Notes: generated from the letters alone by a model not told the origin. A stretch of DNA of 64,000 bases from Clostridiales bacterium (GCA_022799115.1 JAAWNT010000013.1:1-64000); one strand, 5' to 3'. Counted from the stretch's first letter, positions 1 through 9,696 are shown. Translations and numbers: made by a program.

Positions 1-4
1 TGTT

Positions 5-33
5 ATCATATCACATTCGGTTTTGTCTGTCAA
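5..33 (-). promoter_or_regulatory. Strong sigma-A promoter firing off the left edge (distal copy)
   Basis: On the minus strand the sequence shows TTGACA (28-33), a 17-base spacer and TATGAT (5-10). Its transcript leaves the window to the left, so the gene it serves is not visible. Confidence 0.7.
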
Positions 34-76
34 GACTTTTTTCCGTTTTTTCCCCGCCTCTCTCGACGGCTTGACT

Positions 77-105
77 ATAATATCATACCCTTTTTCATTT
101 GTCAA
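77..105 (-). promoter_or_regulatory. Strong sigma-A promoter firing off the left edge (upstream copy)
   Basis: On the minus strand the sequence shows TTGACA (100-105), a 17-base spacer and TATTAT (77-82). It lies 72 bases upstream of a second promoter with the same perfect -35 box and spacing, making a tandem pair. Confidence 0.7.
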
Positions 106-188
106 CGCTTTTTTCACACTTTTTTTAAAAAATTGAAAATTCCCTCTGTTCATCCCGAAATCCGCTCTTTTCTATCCATTTCCTCCAG

Positions 189-217
189 TTGAAGTCTCGC
201 ATAGACTTTGCTATAAT
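189..217 (+). promoter_or_regulatory. metA promoter
   Basis: TTGAAG (189-194), a 17-base spacer and TATAAT (212-217), about 60 bases upstream of the metA start. The leader is too short for a SAM riboswitch and none is visible. Confidence 0.7.
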
Positions 218-276
218 AGGTTTATTCTACATATAAAAAGACTTTCATTCTTCTTTTTATCGATACGGAGGACGCT

Positions 277-1203
277 ATGCCAATCAAGATTCAGAATTCC
301 TTGCCTGCTGCAAAAATACTCGATTCTGAGAATATCTTTGTAATGACCGAGGACCGGGCCGTCACGCAAGATATCCGACCTCTGAAAATTATCATCCTTA
401 ACCTAATGCCCACTAAGATTGATACGGAAACTCAATTGCTCCGGCTTTTGGGAAATTCTCCTTTGCAAGTGGATATCGAGCTGCTGCAAACGGTTACCCA
501 TGTTTCAAAAAACACATCGCTTACTCATCTGACCACCTTCTATAAAACCTTTGACGAGATTAAAGATCAAAATTATGATGGTATGATTATCACGGGGGCG
601 CCTGTGGAACAGATGGACTTTGAAGAGGTGGACTATTGGCAGGAACTGTGTTCGATCATGGAATGGAGCAAACGAAACGTGTATTCCACTCTGCACATCT
701 GCTGGGGCGCGCAGGCCGCTCTGTATTATCATTATGGAATACCCAAATATCCGCTTCCGGAAAAGCTGTCCGGTATTTTCCGCCATCGTATTTTGGATGT
801 TTTCCATCCCTTGATGCGCGGTTTCGACGACCGGTTTCTCATCCCGCACTCCCGTTATACCGAAGTGCGGCGTGAGGATGTCCAGAAACATGACAATTTG
901 ATTGTACTGGCCACCTCCCGAATTGCCGGTGTGGCGATTGTCGCCAGCAAAAGCGGGCGTCAGTTTTTCGTCACCGGCCACGCCGAGTATGACCGCAATA
1001 CCTTAGCCAACGAATATTTCCGCGACGTCAACAAAGGCTTGCACCCTCATGTTCCCCAAAACTACTTTCCCGGAGACGACCCTGCGGCGCTGCCTCCGCT
1101 AACTTGGCGCAGCCATGCTAACCTGCTGTATACCAACTGGCTGAATTACTATGTTTATCAGCAGACCCCCTACGATTTAAAAACCTTACAGGATATCAAT
1201 TAA
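277..1203 (+). CDS. metA: Homoserine O-acetyltransferase (MetA family)
   Basis: Acylates the hydroxyl of L-homoserine, the first committed step of methionine synthesis, in the cytoplasm. The 308-residue length is typical of the MetA family. The nucleophile C142 lies in HICWGAQA, and H235 and E237 in FVTGHAEYD complete the known catalytic set. Residue 111 is Glu (GAPVEQ); in characterised MetA enzymes Glu at this position goes with acetyl-CoA and Gly with succinyl-CoA, so I infer acetyl-CoA use despite the common name homoserine O-succinyltransferase. The ATG start has GGAGG at 267-271. It is monocistronic between its own promoter and a shared terminator and converges on sigF. Confidence 0.96.
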   Translation: MPIKIQNSLPAAKILDSENIFVMTEDRAVTQDIRPLKIIILNLMPTKIDTETQLLRLLGNSPLQVDIELLQTVTHVSKNTSLTHLTTFYKTFDEIKDQNYDGMIITGAPVEQMDFEEVDYWQELCSIMEWSKRNVYSTLHICWGAQAALYYHYGIPKYPLPEKLSGIFRHRILDVFHPLMRGFDDRFLIPHSRYTEVRREDVQKHDNLIVLATSRIAGVAIVASKSGRQFFVTGHAEYDRNTLANEYFRDVNKGLHPHVPQNYFPGDDPAALPPLTWRSHANLLYTNWLNYYVYQQTPYDLKTLQDIN

Positions 1204-1211
1204 AATTTGAG

Positions 1212-1250
1212 AAAAGGCCCTGGAAGTCGGATGTCTCCCAGGGCCTTTTT
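1212..1250. terminator. Bidirectional terminator between metA and sigF
   Basis: AAGGCCCTGG pairs with the complementary CCAGGGCCTT around a 15-base loop, with A and T tracts on the two sides, so it can end both converging transcripts. The sigF stop codon starts immediately beside it. Confidence 0.85.
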
Positions 1251-1904
1251 CTATGTAAGCTTTCCCCGCAGCTCCTGTAGGATCTTCTTTTCCCTGCGGG
1301 ATACCTGTACCTGGGTCATTCCCAAGGCTTCCGCGGTTTTTGTTTGGGTTAAACTTTTGAAAAAACGAAGCACGATCAACGAACGGTCTTTTGGGTCCAG
1401 CTCTCCCACCACCTGTTTGAGAGCCAATAGCTCGGATACCTTTTCTTCCGGCGCATCCACCGGTATGTCCAGCTGACCCCCTCCAGTTTCCTCATCGGAG
1501 GTGAGTGAGAGAGGCGCAACCGAAGCGCCCAACGCCTGCGCCGCCTCGGCGGTTTCCACGCCTAAGGCTTGGGCCAGCTCAACAATGGTGGGTTCTCTTC
1601 CCTCCCTGGCGGAAAAGGCGGCGCACTCCCGGGTGGCTCTCATGGAAAGCTCTTTCAGAGTTCTTCCTACTTTGACTGCGCCCCCATCACGGAATAAACG
1701 CCTCATCTCTCCCAGGATTACAGGCACTGCGTAGGTGGAGAACCGAACGCCCCGGCCCTCGTCAAACGCATCCACCGCTTTGACCAATCCCAGGCAGCCC
1801 GCCTGAAACAAATCGTCATACTCTATGCCCCGGCCCTTGAATCGCTTGGCGCAGGCATGAACCAGCCCTATATTGTCGTTGACCGCCTGATCCCGCTTAT
1901 CCAT
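1251..1904 (-). CDS. sigF: Forespore sigma factor SigF
   Basis: RNA polymerase sigma factor of the SigF/SigG type (217 aa), which starts forespore-specific transcription after the asymmetric division of sporulation. Region 2 is seen in FQAGCLGLVKAVDAFDEG and the following RFSTYAVPVILGEMRR; region 4 ends with a helix-turn-helix around SLTQTKTAEALGMTQVQVSR. It is the last gene of a three-gene operon and overlaps spoIIAB by 8 bases. The gene order and the overlap identify it as SigF rather than SigG or SigE. In known systems the protein is held inactive by SpoIIAB, which fits the neighbours. Confidence 0.95.
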   Translation of the reverse strand: MDKRDQAVNDNIGLVHACAKRFKGRGIEYDDLFQAGCLGLVKAVDAFDEGRGVRFSTYAVPVILGEMRRLFRDGGAVKVGRTLKELSMRATRECAAFSAREGREPTIVELAQALGVETAEAAQALGASVAPLSLTSDEETGGGQLDIPVDAPEEKVSELLALKQVVGELDPKDRSLIVLRFFKSLTQTKTAEALGMTQVQVSRREKKILQELRGKLT

Positions 1905-2340
1905 TGCGGAGAGGGCGGCGGATGATGGTTTTTTCCATGGTAACCGTCGTCCCGCTTCCCAGTCTGGACGTCACCTTGAGCTTGTCCATAAAGCTCTGCA
2001 TCACGGCAAATCCCAATCCCGCCCGTTCTCCGCCGGCGGTGGTATACAGCGGTTCCATCGCCTGAGGGATATCCGGAATGCCGCAGCCCTTGTCCCTCAC
2101 TTTGATAAAAATCCGTCCGTTCTCAAATATCTTGGCGGTTATGTAAATCATTCCGATGCCATCCTGATAAGCGTGTACAATGCAGTTAGTTACGGCTTCG
2201 GATACCGCCGTTTTGATGTCGGCCAACTCGTCGATGGTGGGATCCAGCTGGGAAACAAAGGCTGCCACCGTGGCCCGGGCAAAGCTCTCGTTGGAGGAAC
2301 GGCTTAGAAACGAGAGGGTCATTTCATTGCTGGGTTTCAT
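1897..2340 (-). CDS. spoIIAB: Anti-sigma F factor / serine kinase SpoIIAB
   Basis: A 147-residue GHKL-type ATPase. The N box is SEAVTNCIVHAY, the G1 box DKGCGIPD and the G2 region GERAGLGFAVM. In the studied family it binds SigF with ATP and phosphorylates SpoIIAA, so that SigF is released only in the forespore. It overlaps spoIIAA by 4 bases upstream and sigF by 8 bases downstream, implying coupled translation and fixed stoichiometry of the switch. Length and motifs are those of a complete protein. Confidence 0.95.
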   Translation of the reverse strand: MKPSNEMTLSFLSRSSNESFARATVAAFVSQLDPTIDELADIKTAVSEAVTNCIVHAYQDGIGMIYITAKIFENGRIFIKVRDKGCGIPDIPQAMEPLYTTAGGERAGLGFAVMQSFMDKLKVTSRLGSGTTVTMEKTIIRRPLRNG

Positions 2341-2660
2341 GCTCTTTTCACATCCTTTTCTAGTACTCCAAGTTTATCCAAACCGGAAAGCCGGATCACT
2401 CTGGCAATATAGCCCGGCACATTGACCACCCGCAGGGCGCCTCCCAGGGTTTGCATCAATTTATACCGTCCCATAATCAGCCCGATGCCGGAACTGTCCA
2501 TAAAATCCACCTGCCGAAAATCCAGCTTAAGCAGCTGAGGTTTGCATTCTTCGGCCCTTGCGTCAATTGTCTCTCGAATGTCCTTGGCTGTATGGTGATC
2601 AATATCCCCCGACAGCAGCGCGGTTATCTCAAGGCCTTCGGTGAGTAGCTCCACACCCAT
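2337..2660 (-). CDS. spoIIAA: Anti-anti-sigma factor SpoIIAA
   Basis: STAS-domain protein that, when unphosphorylated, strips SpoIIAB from SigF. The phosphorylatable serine is the first Ser of FMDSSGIGLIMGRYK (about residue 56), aligned with Ser58 of B. subtilis SpoIIAA; GDIDHHTA near the N terminus is also conserved. I place the start at the ATG at 2660. A TTG at 2672 is in frame, but AGGAG abuts it directly, whereas the same motif lies 12 bases from the ATG. It opens the spoIIA operon; no clear SigH promoter was recognised upstream. Confidence 0.92.
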   Translation of the reverse strand: MGVELLTEGLEITALLSGDIDHHTAKDIRETIDARAEECKPQLLKLDFRQVDFMDSSGIGLIMGRYKLMQTLGGALRVVNVPGYIARVIRLSGLDKLGVLEKDVKRA

Positions 2661-2762
2661 CTCGCAATACAACTCCTATCCTGATTGATTCATATTCAGA
2701 CGGCTGCGCGTCAACAGTATAGCTTGTCCAAATCATTGTCTTTTATTCGGAAAAAGAGCAAC

Positions 2763-2818
2763 AAAAAACAGGAACAATCCTTATCCAATAGGATAAAGGA
2801 TCGCTCCTGTTTTTTTTC
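2763..2818 (-). terminator. folC terminator
   Basis: A long hairpin: outer arms AAAACAGGA and TCCTGTTTT, inner arms around TTATCC and GGATAA, flanked by A and T runs. It separates folC from the spoIIA operon, which is on the same strand. Confidence 0.8.
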
Positions 2819-2842
2819 GGGAATCCTGTTGTCGGAACCCAA

Positions 2843-4138
2843 CTACTTTTGACGCTGTTTCAAAATCTTTTGAACGATTGGGCGCATCTCCCCGGCTAGG
2901 AAAAAGGATCCGCAGATGAGTACCGCTCCTTCCGTCCCCGCCTGCTTCAGCGCCTGTAAGAACGCCTGTTCCCTATTTTCCATCGCGGTGACTCGGGGGC
3001 AAAATTCCAAGGCGACCTGAGCCAGCTCTTGGCTGGACAGAGAGCGGGGATTCTCTGGACTTAGCGTTAGGATTTCTTCGCACAGCGGCGCGATTTCTGC
3101 CAAAGCCGCACGGCTGTCCTTGTCCGCCATCATCCCCATGATGGCCACAATCCGCTTTTCTTTTAAATAACTGCGGATCACCCCCGCCAGCGCGGCGGCT
3201 CCCTCCGGATTGTGCCCCCCGTCCAGCAACACGGCGGGGCAATCCGAAAGCAGCTCCATCCGGGCCGGAAGGACCGCTTTGGAAAATCCCATCTGCAAGG
3301 CCAGGTCCGTGACTGCGGCTCCCTGTTCTTTGAGCGCTTCGATAACAGTCAGAGCGGTGCAGGCGTTTATCACTTGATGTTCTCCAACAAAGGGAAGCGT
3401 CAGCTCCAGTCCCCGGTAGTCCAGCACAGAGCCAGTGATACCGGCGCGCTTGCATTGTACCGCATCTGTCTCTGCCCGGATCAGGCGGTTGTCCCTCTCC
3501 CGGGATACCTGCTCCAACACCCGCCACACCCCCGGCTGTTGATGGGGATATACCACGGTAACTCCTCCAGGCTTTAAAATCCCCGCTTTTTCAAAGGCGA
3601 TTTGCTCCACCGTATCCCCCAGCACAGCGGTATGATCCAATGAGATGGAGGCAATCACGCTAACCGCGGGACAGGCAATCACGTTGGTGGCGTCAAACCG
3701 CCCTCCCAGTCCCACCTCCAGCACCACAAAATCACAGCGTTGCCGGGCGAACCACTCCAGGGCCAGGGCGGTAATCAGCTCGAATTCGGTAATCACTTCC
3801 CCGTTGTCCGCCATTTCCTCCACCAGTGGAAAAATCTCGTCCAAAAGGGCTGCAAGAGTTTCTCTCTCAATCATCGTTCCGTTGATCTGGAACCGCTCCC
3901 GAAACTCAGTGACATAGGGGGAGGTAAACAGCCCTGTGCGGTATCCAGCCTGGGTCAGCACAGAGGAGATTAGAGTACAGGTGGTGCCCTTTCCGTTGGT
4001 ACCCGCCACATGGATAAAAGTGAGGCGGTCCTGCGGGTTTCCCATTTTCTCCAAAAGCGTTTGAACCCGTTCCAACCCCGGTTTCATTCCAAACCGAAGC
4101 AGTGAATTGATTTTTTTTACAGCTTGCTCATAAGTCAT
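2843..4138 (-). CDS. folC: Folylpolyglutamate synthase / dihydrofolate synthase
   Basis: Mur-ligase-fold enzyme (431 aa) that adds glutamate to folates and usually also makes dihydrofolate from dihydropteroate. The P-loop GTNGKGTT is at residues 46-53, followed by the folate-loop signature LFTSPYVTEFRERFQING, the SLDHTAVLGDTVEQIAFEKAGI block and the C-terminal DGGHNPEGA motif. Length and motif order are normal. It is transcribed alone, away from the glycosyltransferase gene that starts 154 bases upstream on the other strand. Confidence 0.95.
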   Translation of the reverse strand: MTYEQAVKKINSLLRFGMKPGLERVQTLLEKMGNPQDRLTFIHVAGTNGKGTTCTLISSVLTQAGYRTGLFTSPYVTEFRERFQINGTMIERETLAALLDEIFPLVEEMADNGEVITEFELITALALEWFARQRCDFVVLEVGLGGRFDATNVIACPAVSVIASISLDHTAVLGDTVEQIAFEKAGILKPGGVTVVYPHQQPGVWRVLEQVSRERDNRLIRAETDAVQCKRAGITGSVLDYRGLELTLPFVGEHQVINACTALTVIEALKEQGAAVTDLALQMGFSKAVLPARMELLSDCPAVLLDGGHNPEGAAALAGVIRSYLKEKRIVAIMGMMADKDSRAALAEIAPLCEEILTLSPENPRSLSSQELAQVALEFCPRVTAMENREQAFLQALKQAGTEGAVLICGSFFLAGEMRPIVQKILKQRQK

Positions 4139-4292
4139 GCGGCTTCCCCCTTGGCATTTGCTCCGCCGGACTCATCCGGCAGTTTTCTCATTGTATTGTG
4201 TATCTGTGTTTGGCTCCCCTTGCCATCGGAACTTTTTTCCTCTATACTGAAGGAAAGAATAGAAATCAAACGACAGAGCGAGGCGGTTATTT

Positions 4293-5420
4293 ATGAAACT
4301 ATTAATGTTGTACGCCTCCGCCGGCGGCGGTCATAAAAAAGCGGCGGAAGTGGTAAAGTCCTATTTACAGGAACAAGATCCCAGCCACCAGATACTTCTG
4401 GTAGACACATTGAAGGAAGTCAACTGGCTGGCGGACAAGTTTTGCTGTGACGGCTATCAACTGGTTGCCAAATATGCGCCGGGTATTTTTGGCGCGTTTT
4501 ATAAAACCGCGGATAAAGAGAGTTCTCTGGCTGATCTCGTTCCGACCCTCACCGCCAGAATGAGCCGCAAGCTACTGCCTTTGATCCGGCAGTTTCAGCC
4601 GGACGTCATCCTGACCACCTACCATTTTTCCGCACAGATGGTTTCCCACCTAAAAGGTACCGGACAAATCAGAACGCCTCTTGTCAGCATTATCACCGAT
4701 TACGGCCCTCACCGGGCGTGGATCTCTCCTCATGTAGACGCCTATGTGGTGTCTGATAGCGGTATGATAGAAAAGCTTATGGCCCGGGGCGTCCCGCAAG
4801 CGATCATCCATCCCTTTGGAATTCCCGTGGAAAGCAAGTTTTTTCGTAAGCAGGATACGCGCAATCTGCGGCTGCATATCGGGCTGGATCCCCAACTGCC
4901 CACCCTGCTCTTTATGGCGGGCAGCTTTGGCGTGCGCTCTGTTCGGAGGATCTATCAAGAGATCAGCGAACTTTCCGATCCGCTGCAGTGCATAGTAATT
5001 ACCGGAAGGAACAAAACATTGTACCAGCAGTTTCAGCAACTGGCCGCCCGAAGCCCCCATGACACCAAGCTGGTTTATTTCACCGCGCATGTGGACCGAT
5101 ATATGCACGCTTCCGACCTGCTGCTCACCAAGCCCGGCGGACTCACCTTATCGGAATCCTTGGCAAGCAACCTCCCTTTGGCGGTATTCGGCGCCATCCC
5201 GGGACAAGAGGAGGACAACGAGCAGTTTCTCCTTCAGCACAACATGGCGGTGTCCATTCAAGAGAACACATGCGCCGCCACGGTGTCCTCTCTGCTACGG
5301 AATCCCGGACGGCTTGCGGCCATGAAAAACGCCTGCAAAGCGTTCGATAAATCCGATTGCGCCAGCAATATTTGCTCTCTGTTAAAGAAGCTGGCGGAAT
5401 CATCCGGCAACAGCCGCTAG
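4293..5420 (+). CDS. UgtP/MGDG-synthase-like glycosyltransferase (GT28)
   Basis: A 375-residue protein with the MGDG-synthase N-terminal domain (MLYASAGGGHKKAAEVVKSY) and a GT28 C-terminal domain with the donor-binding KPGGLTLSESLA motif. Relatives glucosylate or galactosylate diacylglycerol to build membrane glycolipids and lipoteichoic-acid anchors at the inner face of the membrane. The ATG is preceded by GAGGCGG. It stands alone with its own terminator. Sugar and acceptor cannot be read from the sequence, so I do not give the ugtP symbol; a MurG-like role is less likely because the N-terminal domain is of the MGDG type. Confidence 0.85.
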   Translation: MKLLMLYASAGGGHKKAAEVVKSYLQEQDPSHQILLVDTLKEVNWLADKFCCDGYQLVAKYAPGIFGAFYKTADKESSLADLVPTLTARMSRKLLPLIRQFQPDVILTTYHFSAQMVSHLKGTGQIRTPLVSIITDYGPHRAWISPHVDAYVVSDSGMIEKLMARGVPQAIIHPFGIPVESKFFRKQDTRNLRLHIGLDPQLPTLLFMAGSFGVRSVRRIYQEISELSDPLQCIVITGRNKTLYQQFQQLAARSPHDTKLVYFTAHVDRYMHASDLLLTKPGGLTLSESLASNLPLAVFGAIPGQEEDNEQFLLQHNMAVSIQENTCAATVSSLLRNPGRLAAMKNACKAFDKSDCASNICSLLKKLAESSGNSR

Positions 5421-5552
5421 AAGCCAAAACGTCTCTCGTCGCAAGCAAACGACGTATGGGTACATCCATGGCGGAACGCCGCCATTCAAACGGCCAGTGT
5501 CCGAATTCATAATCGGACAAAAAACAATCCCAAGTCAATTTACAAACTTTTT

Positions 5553-5577
5553 CGCGGGCCTTGCGGCCCGCGTTTTT
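5553..5577 (+). terminator. Terminator of the glycosyltransferase gene
   Basis: Perfect stem CGCGGGCC / GGCCCGCG with a 4-base loop, followed by TTTTT on the plus strand, 132 bases after the stop codon. Confidence 0.8.
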
Positions 5578-5627
5578 CTTTGGACTGGGCTGGATGAATG
5601 CGCGCAGGCGCTGCTCACAGGAAAAAC

Positions 5628-5652
5628 AAAAGGCGCAAATCATGCGCCTTTT
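5628..5652 (-). terminator. valS terminator
   Basis: Perfect stem AAAAGGCGCA / TGCGCCTTTT with a 5-base loop. Read on the minus strand it is followed by TTTTGTTTTT, just after the valS stop. Confidence 0.8.
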
Positions 5653-5676
5653 GCCGATATTCTTTTACGCTGGGAT

Positions 5677-8298
5677 TTACTGAAGAGCTTCAATGGAAGA
5701 ACGGATCAAATTGATTTTTTCCTGTAGCTTTCCCGCCTGATTGCGGACGCCCTCGATGACGTTAGCGGGCGCTTTGGAGGTAAAGCCTGGATTGTTGAGC
5801 TTATTTTCCGCTTGGGCAAGCTGCTTGGCGGCGGCCTCCAACTCCTTATTCAGGCGCGCAATCTCGGCCTGCTTATCCACCAGCTCATCCATGGGAATGT
5901 AAATTCTGGCATCCGTGGTAACGATGGTCACCGCTCCGGGCAGATCGAAGCTTTCACCGATCTCCACCTGACTTGCATAGCCCAGACGGCTGATAAACGC
6001 CTGTCCTTTGCGGAAAGTCTCCTGAGCCGCAGAAGCGATAGATACCTTTGCCTTGCGGGACGGCGGCACGTTCATCTCGGAGCGGCGGTTACGGATGGCA
6101 CGGATGGCCTCCATAATCCGGCGCATTTCCTCCTCTTCCTGGGGGAAGTCATGATCGTCCTGATATGCGGGATACTGAGACACCATAATGGATTCGCCTT
6201 CATGGGGCAGGGTCTGCCAAATCTCCTCAGTGATGTAGGGCATAAACGGATGCATCAGCTTCAAGGTGTTGCTCATCACCCACACCAACACTTGCCGTGC
6301 GCTTTGAGTCGTGTCGTCTCCCGCCTGCAGGCGGGTCTTGGCCAGCTCGATATACCAATCGCAGAACTGATCCCAAATAAAGTCATACAGCTTCTGCACG
6401 GCGATACCAAGTTCAAATTTTTCCAGATTTTCAGTGACTTCCTTGGCCAAGCGGTTAAATGTGCTGACAATCCACTTATCCTCCAGGGTGAGCTGATCGG
6501 GCAGGCGGTTACTCACGTCATGCCCGTCAATGTTCATATGGATAAAGCGGGCCGCGTTCCACATTTTATTGGCAAAATTACGGCTCGATTCCAACTTTTC
6601 ATCGGTAAACCGCATATCGTTTCCGGGGCTGTTTCCGGTGGCCAAGGTAAAGCGCAGAGCGTCCGCGCCATACTTGTCGATGACCTCCAGCGGATCAATG
6701 CCGTTGCCCAGGGATTTGGACATTTTGCGCCCTTGCGCATCCCGCACCAGACCATGAATAAACACGGTGTGGAAGGGAACCTCCCCGGTGTGCTCCACCG
6801 CGGAAAAGATCATCCGGGCCACCCAGAAAAAGATGATGTCATAGCCGGTCACCAGGGTATCCGTGGGATAGAAATACTTGAGCTCCGGCGTCTCGTCCGG
6901 CCATCCCAACGTAGAGAACGGCCACAGCGCGGAGGAGAACCAGGTATCCAGGGTATCTTCGTCCTGCCTGAGATGGACGCCGCCACATTTGGGGCAGATC
7001 TCCGGTTGTTCTCTAGCTACAACCGTCTCGCCGCAGTCCTGGCAATACCAAGCGGGAATCCGATGTCCCCACCACAGCTGGCGGGAGATACACCAATCCT
7101 TGATGTTTTCCATCCAGTTGTAATAGATTTTATCAAACCTCTCCGGAACAAATTTCACTTCGCCCTTGCGCACCGCGTCAATGGCGGGCTCGGCCAGCGG
7201 CTTCATTTTGACAAACCACTGCTTGGAAATGCGGGGTTCCACCAGGGTGGAGCAGCGGTAGCAGGCGCCCACATTGTGCTTGATGGGCTCCACTTTTACC
7301 AGGAATCCGCCGTCCTCCAGATCCTTCACGATGGCCTTTCTGGCCTCTTCCCGGCTCATGCCCTGATATTTTCCGCCGTTTTCGTTGATTACCGCCCCGT
7401 CGTCCATCACATTAATCACCGGCAGATTGTGGCGCAGTCCCACCTCGAAGTCATTGGGATCATGGGCGGGAGTAATCTTCACCACGCCGGTTCCGAATTC
7501 CTGTTCCACATAGGTATCGGCCACGATGGGGATTTCTCTTCCCACCAGGGGTAGGGTAACCGTTTTGCCCACAAGCGCCTGATAGCGCTCATCATCGGGA
7601 TGCACCGCCACCGCTGTGTCGCCCAGCAGAGTTTCCGGCCGGGTGGTAGCCAGCTGCACATATCCGGAACCGTCGGTCAGGGGATAACGCAAATGCCAAA
7701 AGCTTCCGTCGTGCTCGTCAAATTCCACCTCCGCGTCGGAGATGGATGTGCGGCAGTGGGGACACCAGTTGATGATGCGTTCGCCCCGATAGATCAGCCC
7801 TTTTTCATACAACCGGACAAAGACTTCCTTCACCGCCTTGGAGCATCCTTCGTCCAAGGTAAAGCGTTCGCGATCCCAGTCGCAGGAAGAACCCAACTTT
7901 TTCAGCTGCTCAATGATCCGTCCGCCGAATTTTTTCTTCCAGTCCCAGGCCCGCTCCAAAAATTTCTCACGGCCCAAGTCCTCTTTGGTCAATCCCTCTT
8001 TGCGCATGGCTTCCACAATCTTAGCCTCTGTGGCGATGGAAGCGTGGTCGGTACCCGGCAGCCAAAGGGTTGAGTATCCCTGCATCCGGCGGAATCGAAT
8101 TATGATATCCTGTAACGTTTCATCCAGAGCGTGTCCCATATGAAGCTGTCCTGTAATGTTGGGCGGCGGAATAACAATGGTATAGGGTTCCTTTTCCGGA
8201 TCCACCTCTGCGTGAAAATATCCGCCGGAAAGCCAAAAATCATAGATGCGGTCTTCCACCTCTTTGGGCTCATAGGCTTTTGCAAGTTCCTTGCTCAT
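5677..8298 (-). CDS. valS: Valyl-tRNA synthetase
   Basis: Class I aminoacyl-tRNA synthetase (873 aa) that charges tRNA-Val and edits mischarged threonine. The HIGH-type motif appears as HMGHAL near residue 54 and the KMSKS motif in [14 protein letters not shown]; a zinc-binding C-x2-C pair (CQDCGE, CPKCGG) lies in the middle, and a C-terminal coiled coil ending in IRSSIEALQ is typical of ValS. The ATG has GGGGAGG upstream. I looked for a T-box leader and found none; a good sigma-A promoter lies only about 100 bases upstream. Confidence 0.97.
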   Translation of the reverse strand: MSKELAKAYEPKEVEDRIYDFWLSGGYFHAEVDPEKEPYTIVIPPPNITGQLHMGHALDETLQDIIIRFRRMQGYSTLWLPGTDHASIATEAKIVEAMRKEGLTKEDLGREKFLERAWDWKKKFGGRIIEQLKKLGSSCDWDRERFTLDEGCSKAVKEVFVRLYEKGLIYRGERIINWCPHCRTSISDAEVEFDEHDGSFWHLRYPLTDGSGYVQLATTRPETLLGDTAVAVHPDDERYQALVGKTVTLPLVGREIPIVADTYVEQEFGTGVVKITPAHDPNDFEVGLRHNLPVINVMDDGAVINENGGKYQGMSREEARKAIVKDLEDGGFLVKVEPIKHNVGACYRCSTLVEPRISKQWFVKMKPLAEPAIDAVRKGEVKFVPERFDKIYYNWMENIKDWCISRQLWWGHRIPAWYCQDCGETVVAREQPEICPKCGGVHLRQDEDTLDTWFSSALWPFSTLGWPDETPELKYFYPTDTLVTGYDIIFFWVARMIFSAVEHTGEVPFHTVFIHGLVRDAQGRKMSKSLGNGIDPLEVIDKYGADALRFTLATGNSPGNDMRFTDEKLESSRNFANKMWNAARFIHMNIDGHDVSNRLPDQLTLEDKWIVSTFNRLAKEVTENLEKFELGIAVQKLYDFIWDQFCDWYIELAKTRLQAGDDTTQSARQVLVWVMSNTLKLMHPFMPYITEEIWQTLPHEGESIMVSQYPAYQDDHDFPQEEEEMRRIMEAIRAIRNRRSEMNVPPSRKAKVSIASAAQETFRKGQAFISRLGYASQVEIGESFDLPGAVTIVTTDARIYIPMDELVDKQAEIARLNKELEAAAKQLAQAENKLNNPGFTSKAPANVIEGVRNQAGKLQEKINLIRSSIEALQ

Positions 8299-8401
8299 CA
8301 GTGTTCCTCCCCGGTCGTGATCGACCTGCTTGATTTATAGTATCAGTACCTTTCGCCGGCGTCAGTGATCCAGCGCTTTTCCTCACTATAGTAACTGTTA
8401 T

Positions 8402-8430
8402 ATTATTACATCACGCACCCTTTTTGTCAA
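8402..8430 (-). promoter_or_regulatory. valS promoter
   Basis: TTGACA (8425-8430), a 17-base spacer and AATAAT (8402-8407) on the minus strand. The resulting leader is about 100 bases, too short for a T-box. Confidence 0.65.
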
Positions 8431-8659
8431 TATTCCGGCTCCCTCACAAGCACAATTCTTCATCCCCATGAAAAAAGACGCTTGGCTTTTGTCCCCGCGT
8501 AAAAACTGGATCAAAGCGCCCGCCTACCCGTTTGCGGTACCTCCACGGCTTGCAGCATTTATGACGATTACGCATACAAAGCATCCTTGAAAGAACGCGG
8601 GCGCTCTGGATGCTCTTGGGTGCGAAGGTACGTTGATGATAGAATACCGCAGCCCTTTG

Positions 8660-8668
8660 TGATATAAT
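8660..8668 (+). promoter_or_regulatory. Extended -10 promoter of the C39-like lipoprotein gene
   Basis: TGATATAAT, a TGn extended -10 element with a consensus hexamer. No good -35 box stands 16-18 bases upstream. It lies about 30 bases before the GTG start. Confidence 0.55.
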
Positions 8669-8700
8669 GGATGCAACAATCCAAAAGAAAGGAGTTAATC

Positions 8701-9570
8701 GTGTCAAACAATCAGAATTTGCGTTTCCGCTGCGCCGCTTTTATGCTGGCCTCGTCCATGATTCTCCCCATGCTGTCCGGCTGCCAGACGCCATCAGCTC
8801 CCGTCTCTATCCAAAACGAGACTTCCTCCTCAGAATCCCCGCTGGAGCCGCTTCCGGAGTCCTCGCAATCCGAGCTTGTCAGCGAGCCATTAGAGTCTCA
8901 AGACCCCGTACAGGAAAGTAGTTCTCCTTCGGACGAACCCAGCAGCAATAATGAGGCGCCCCCTGTAAGCCGTACCCTGGATGTGAAATCCATCTATCAA
9001 TTCCCGGAACTTCCCACCGGCTGTGAAATCACAGCGCTCACTATGGCTCTGCGGTATGCGGGATATCCGGTGAGCAAAACCACGATGGCCAAAGAGTACC
9101 TTCCCAAATCCAGCAACTGGTACTATGTGGGCACAAAAAAATACGGCCCTGATTCTCGAACGGTGTTCTCCGGCGATCCCTTCTCTGACGGCGGCTGCGT
9201 GTGCTTTGCCCCGGTGATTGTCACTGCGGCGAACGATTACCTGGCGGCAACCGGCGGGGCCCATCACGCTGTAGATCTGACAGGAAGCGAACCGAAGCAG
9301 TTGTACGACCTGGTTTTGCAGGGAACCCCTGTCGTCGTGTTTGTCACCATCGAAATGGTGGACCGCACAACGTCCGGCGGTTGGTATATCGCCGGAACCG
9401 AGGAATATCTGGAATGGTCCAGTGTGGATCACTGCGCTGTGCTGGTGGGAGTGGATGAAGAACGGGTCATTCTCAACGATCCCATCACCGGTCGGGTTAC
9501 TTATTCCAAAGCACGGTTTGAATCGGTTTATAAGCAGCGCGGAAAACAGGCTGTCATTCTTACCCAGTAA
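8701..9570 (+). CDS. Surface lipoprotein with a C39-like cysteine peptidase domain
   Basis: I use the GTG at 8701 because AAAGGAG sits 6 bases before it; an in-frame ATG at 8671 has no such signal. The protein (289 aa) has a lipoprotein signal ending in LSGC (C28), a Ser/Pro/Glu-rich linker to about residue 95, then a C39_2-type papain-fold domain with C109 in PTGCEITALTMAL, H245 in VDHCAVLVGVD and N260/D261 in LNDPITG as the likely catalytic set. Related proteins are anchored outside the membrane. The substrate is unknown; it could be a cell-wall or peptide hydrolase. It is a single-gene unit. Confidence 0.85.
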   Translation: MSNNQNLRFRCAAFMLASSMILPMLSGCQTPSAPVSIQNETSSSESPLEPLPESSQSELVSEPLESQDPVQESSSPSDEPSSNNEAPPVSRTLDVKSIYQFPELPTGCEITALTMALRYAGYPVSKTTMAKEYLPKSSNWYYVGTKKYGPDSRTVFSGDPFSDGGCVCFAPVIVTAANDYLAATGGAHHAVDLTGSEPKQLYDLVLQGTPVVVFVTIEMVDRTTSGGWYIAGTEEYLEWSSVDHCAVLVGVDEERVILNDPITGRVTYSKARFESVYKQRGKQAVILTQ

Positions 9571-9631
9571 TTTAATGGTAAGCCCCTTCTCTTCGTAAGC
9601 ATGCTTAAACGGAGAGTCAGCCGTACCTATG

Positions 9632-9670
9632 AAAAAGCGGCAGAGGAACGCATTCCTCTGCCGCTTTTTT
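9632..9670. terminator. Bidirectional terminator
   Basis: Perfect 17-base arms (AGCGGCAGAGGAA and complement plus A/T tails) around a 4-base loop, between the converging lipoprotein and putP genes. Confidence 0.9.
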
Positions 9671-9696
9671 CGTTCTAAACTATTCCAATTCCGCGT

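Noticed and set aside
5812-7554. A 580-codon plus-strand open frame opposite valS
   Set aside because: It is the antisense of a certain valS gene; composition is His/Gln-rich as expected for a mirror frame and there is no ribosome site or recognisable domain.
8299-8450. T-box leader for valS
   Set aside because: No T-box sequence or antiterminator was found and the promoter lies about 100 bases from the start, leaving too little room.
8444-8707. An 87-codon minus-strand frame upstream of valS
   Set aside because: Runs through the promoter of the lipoprotein gene, no ribosome site, unconvincing composition.
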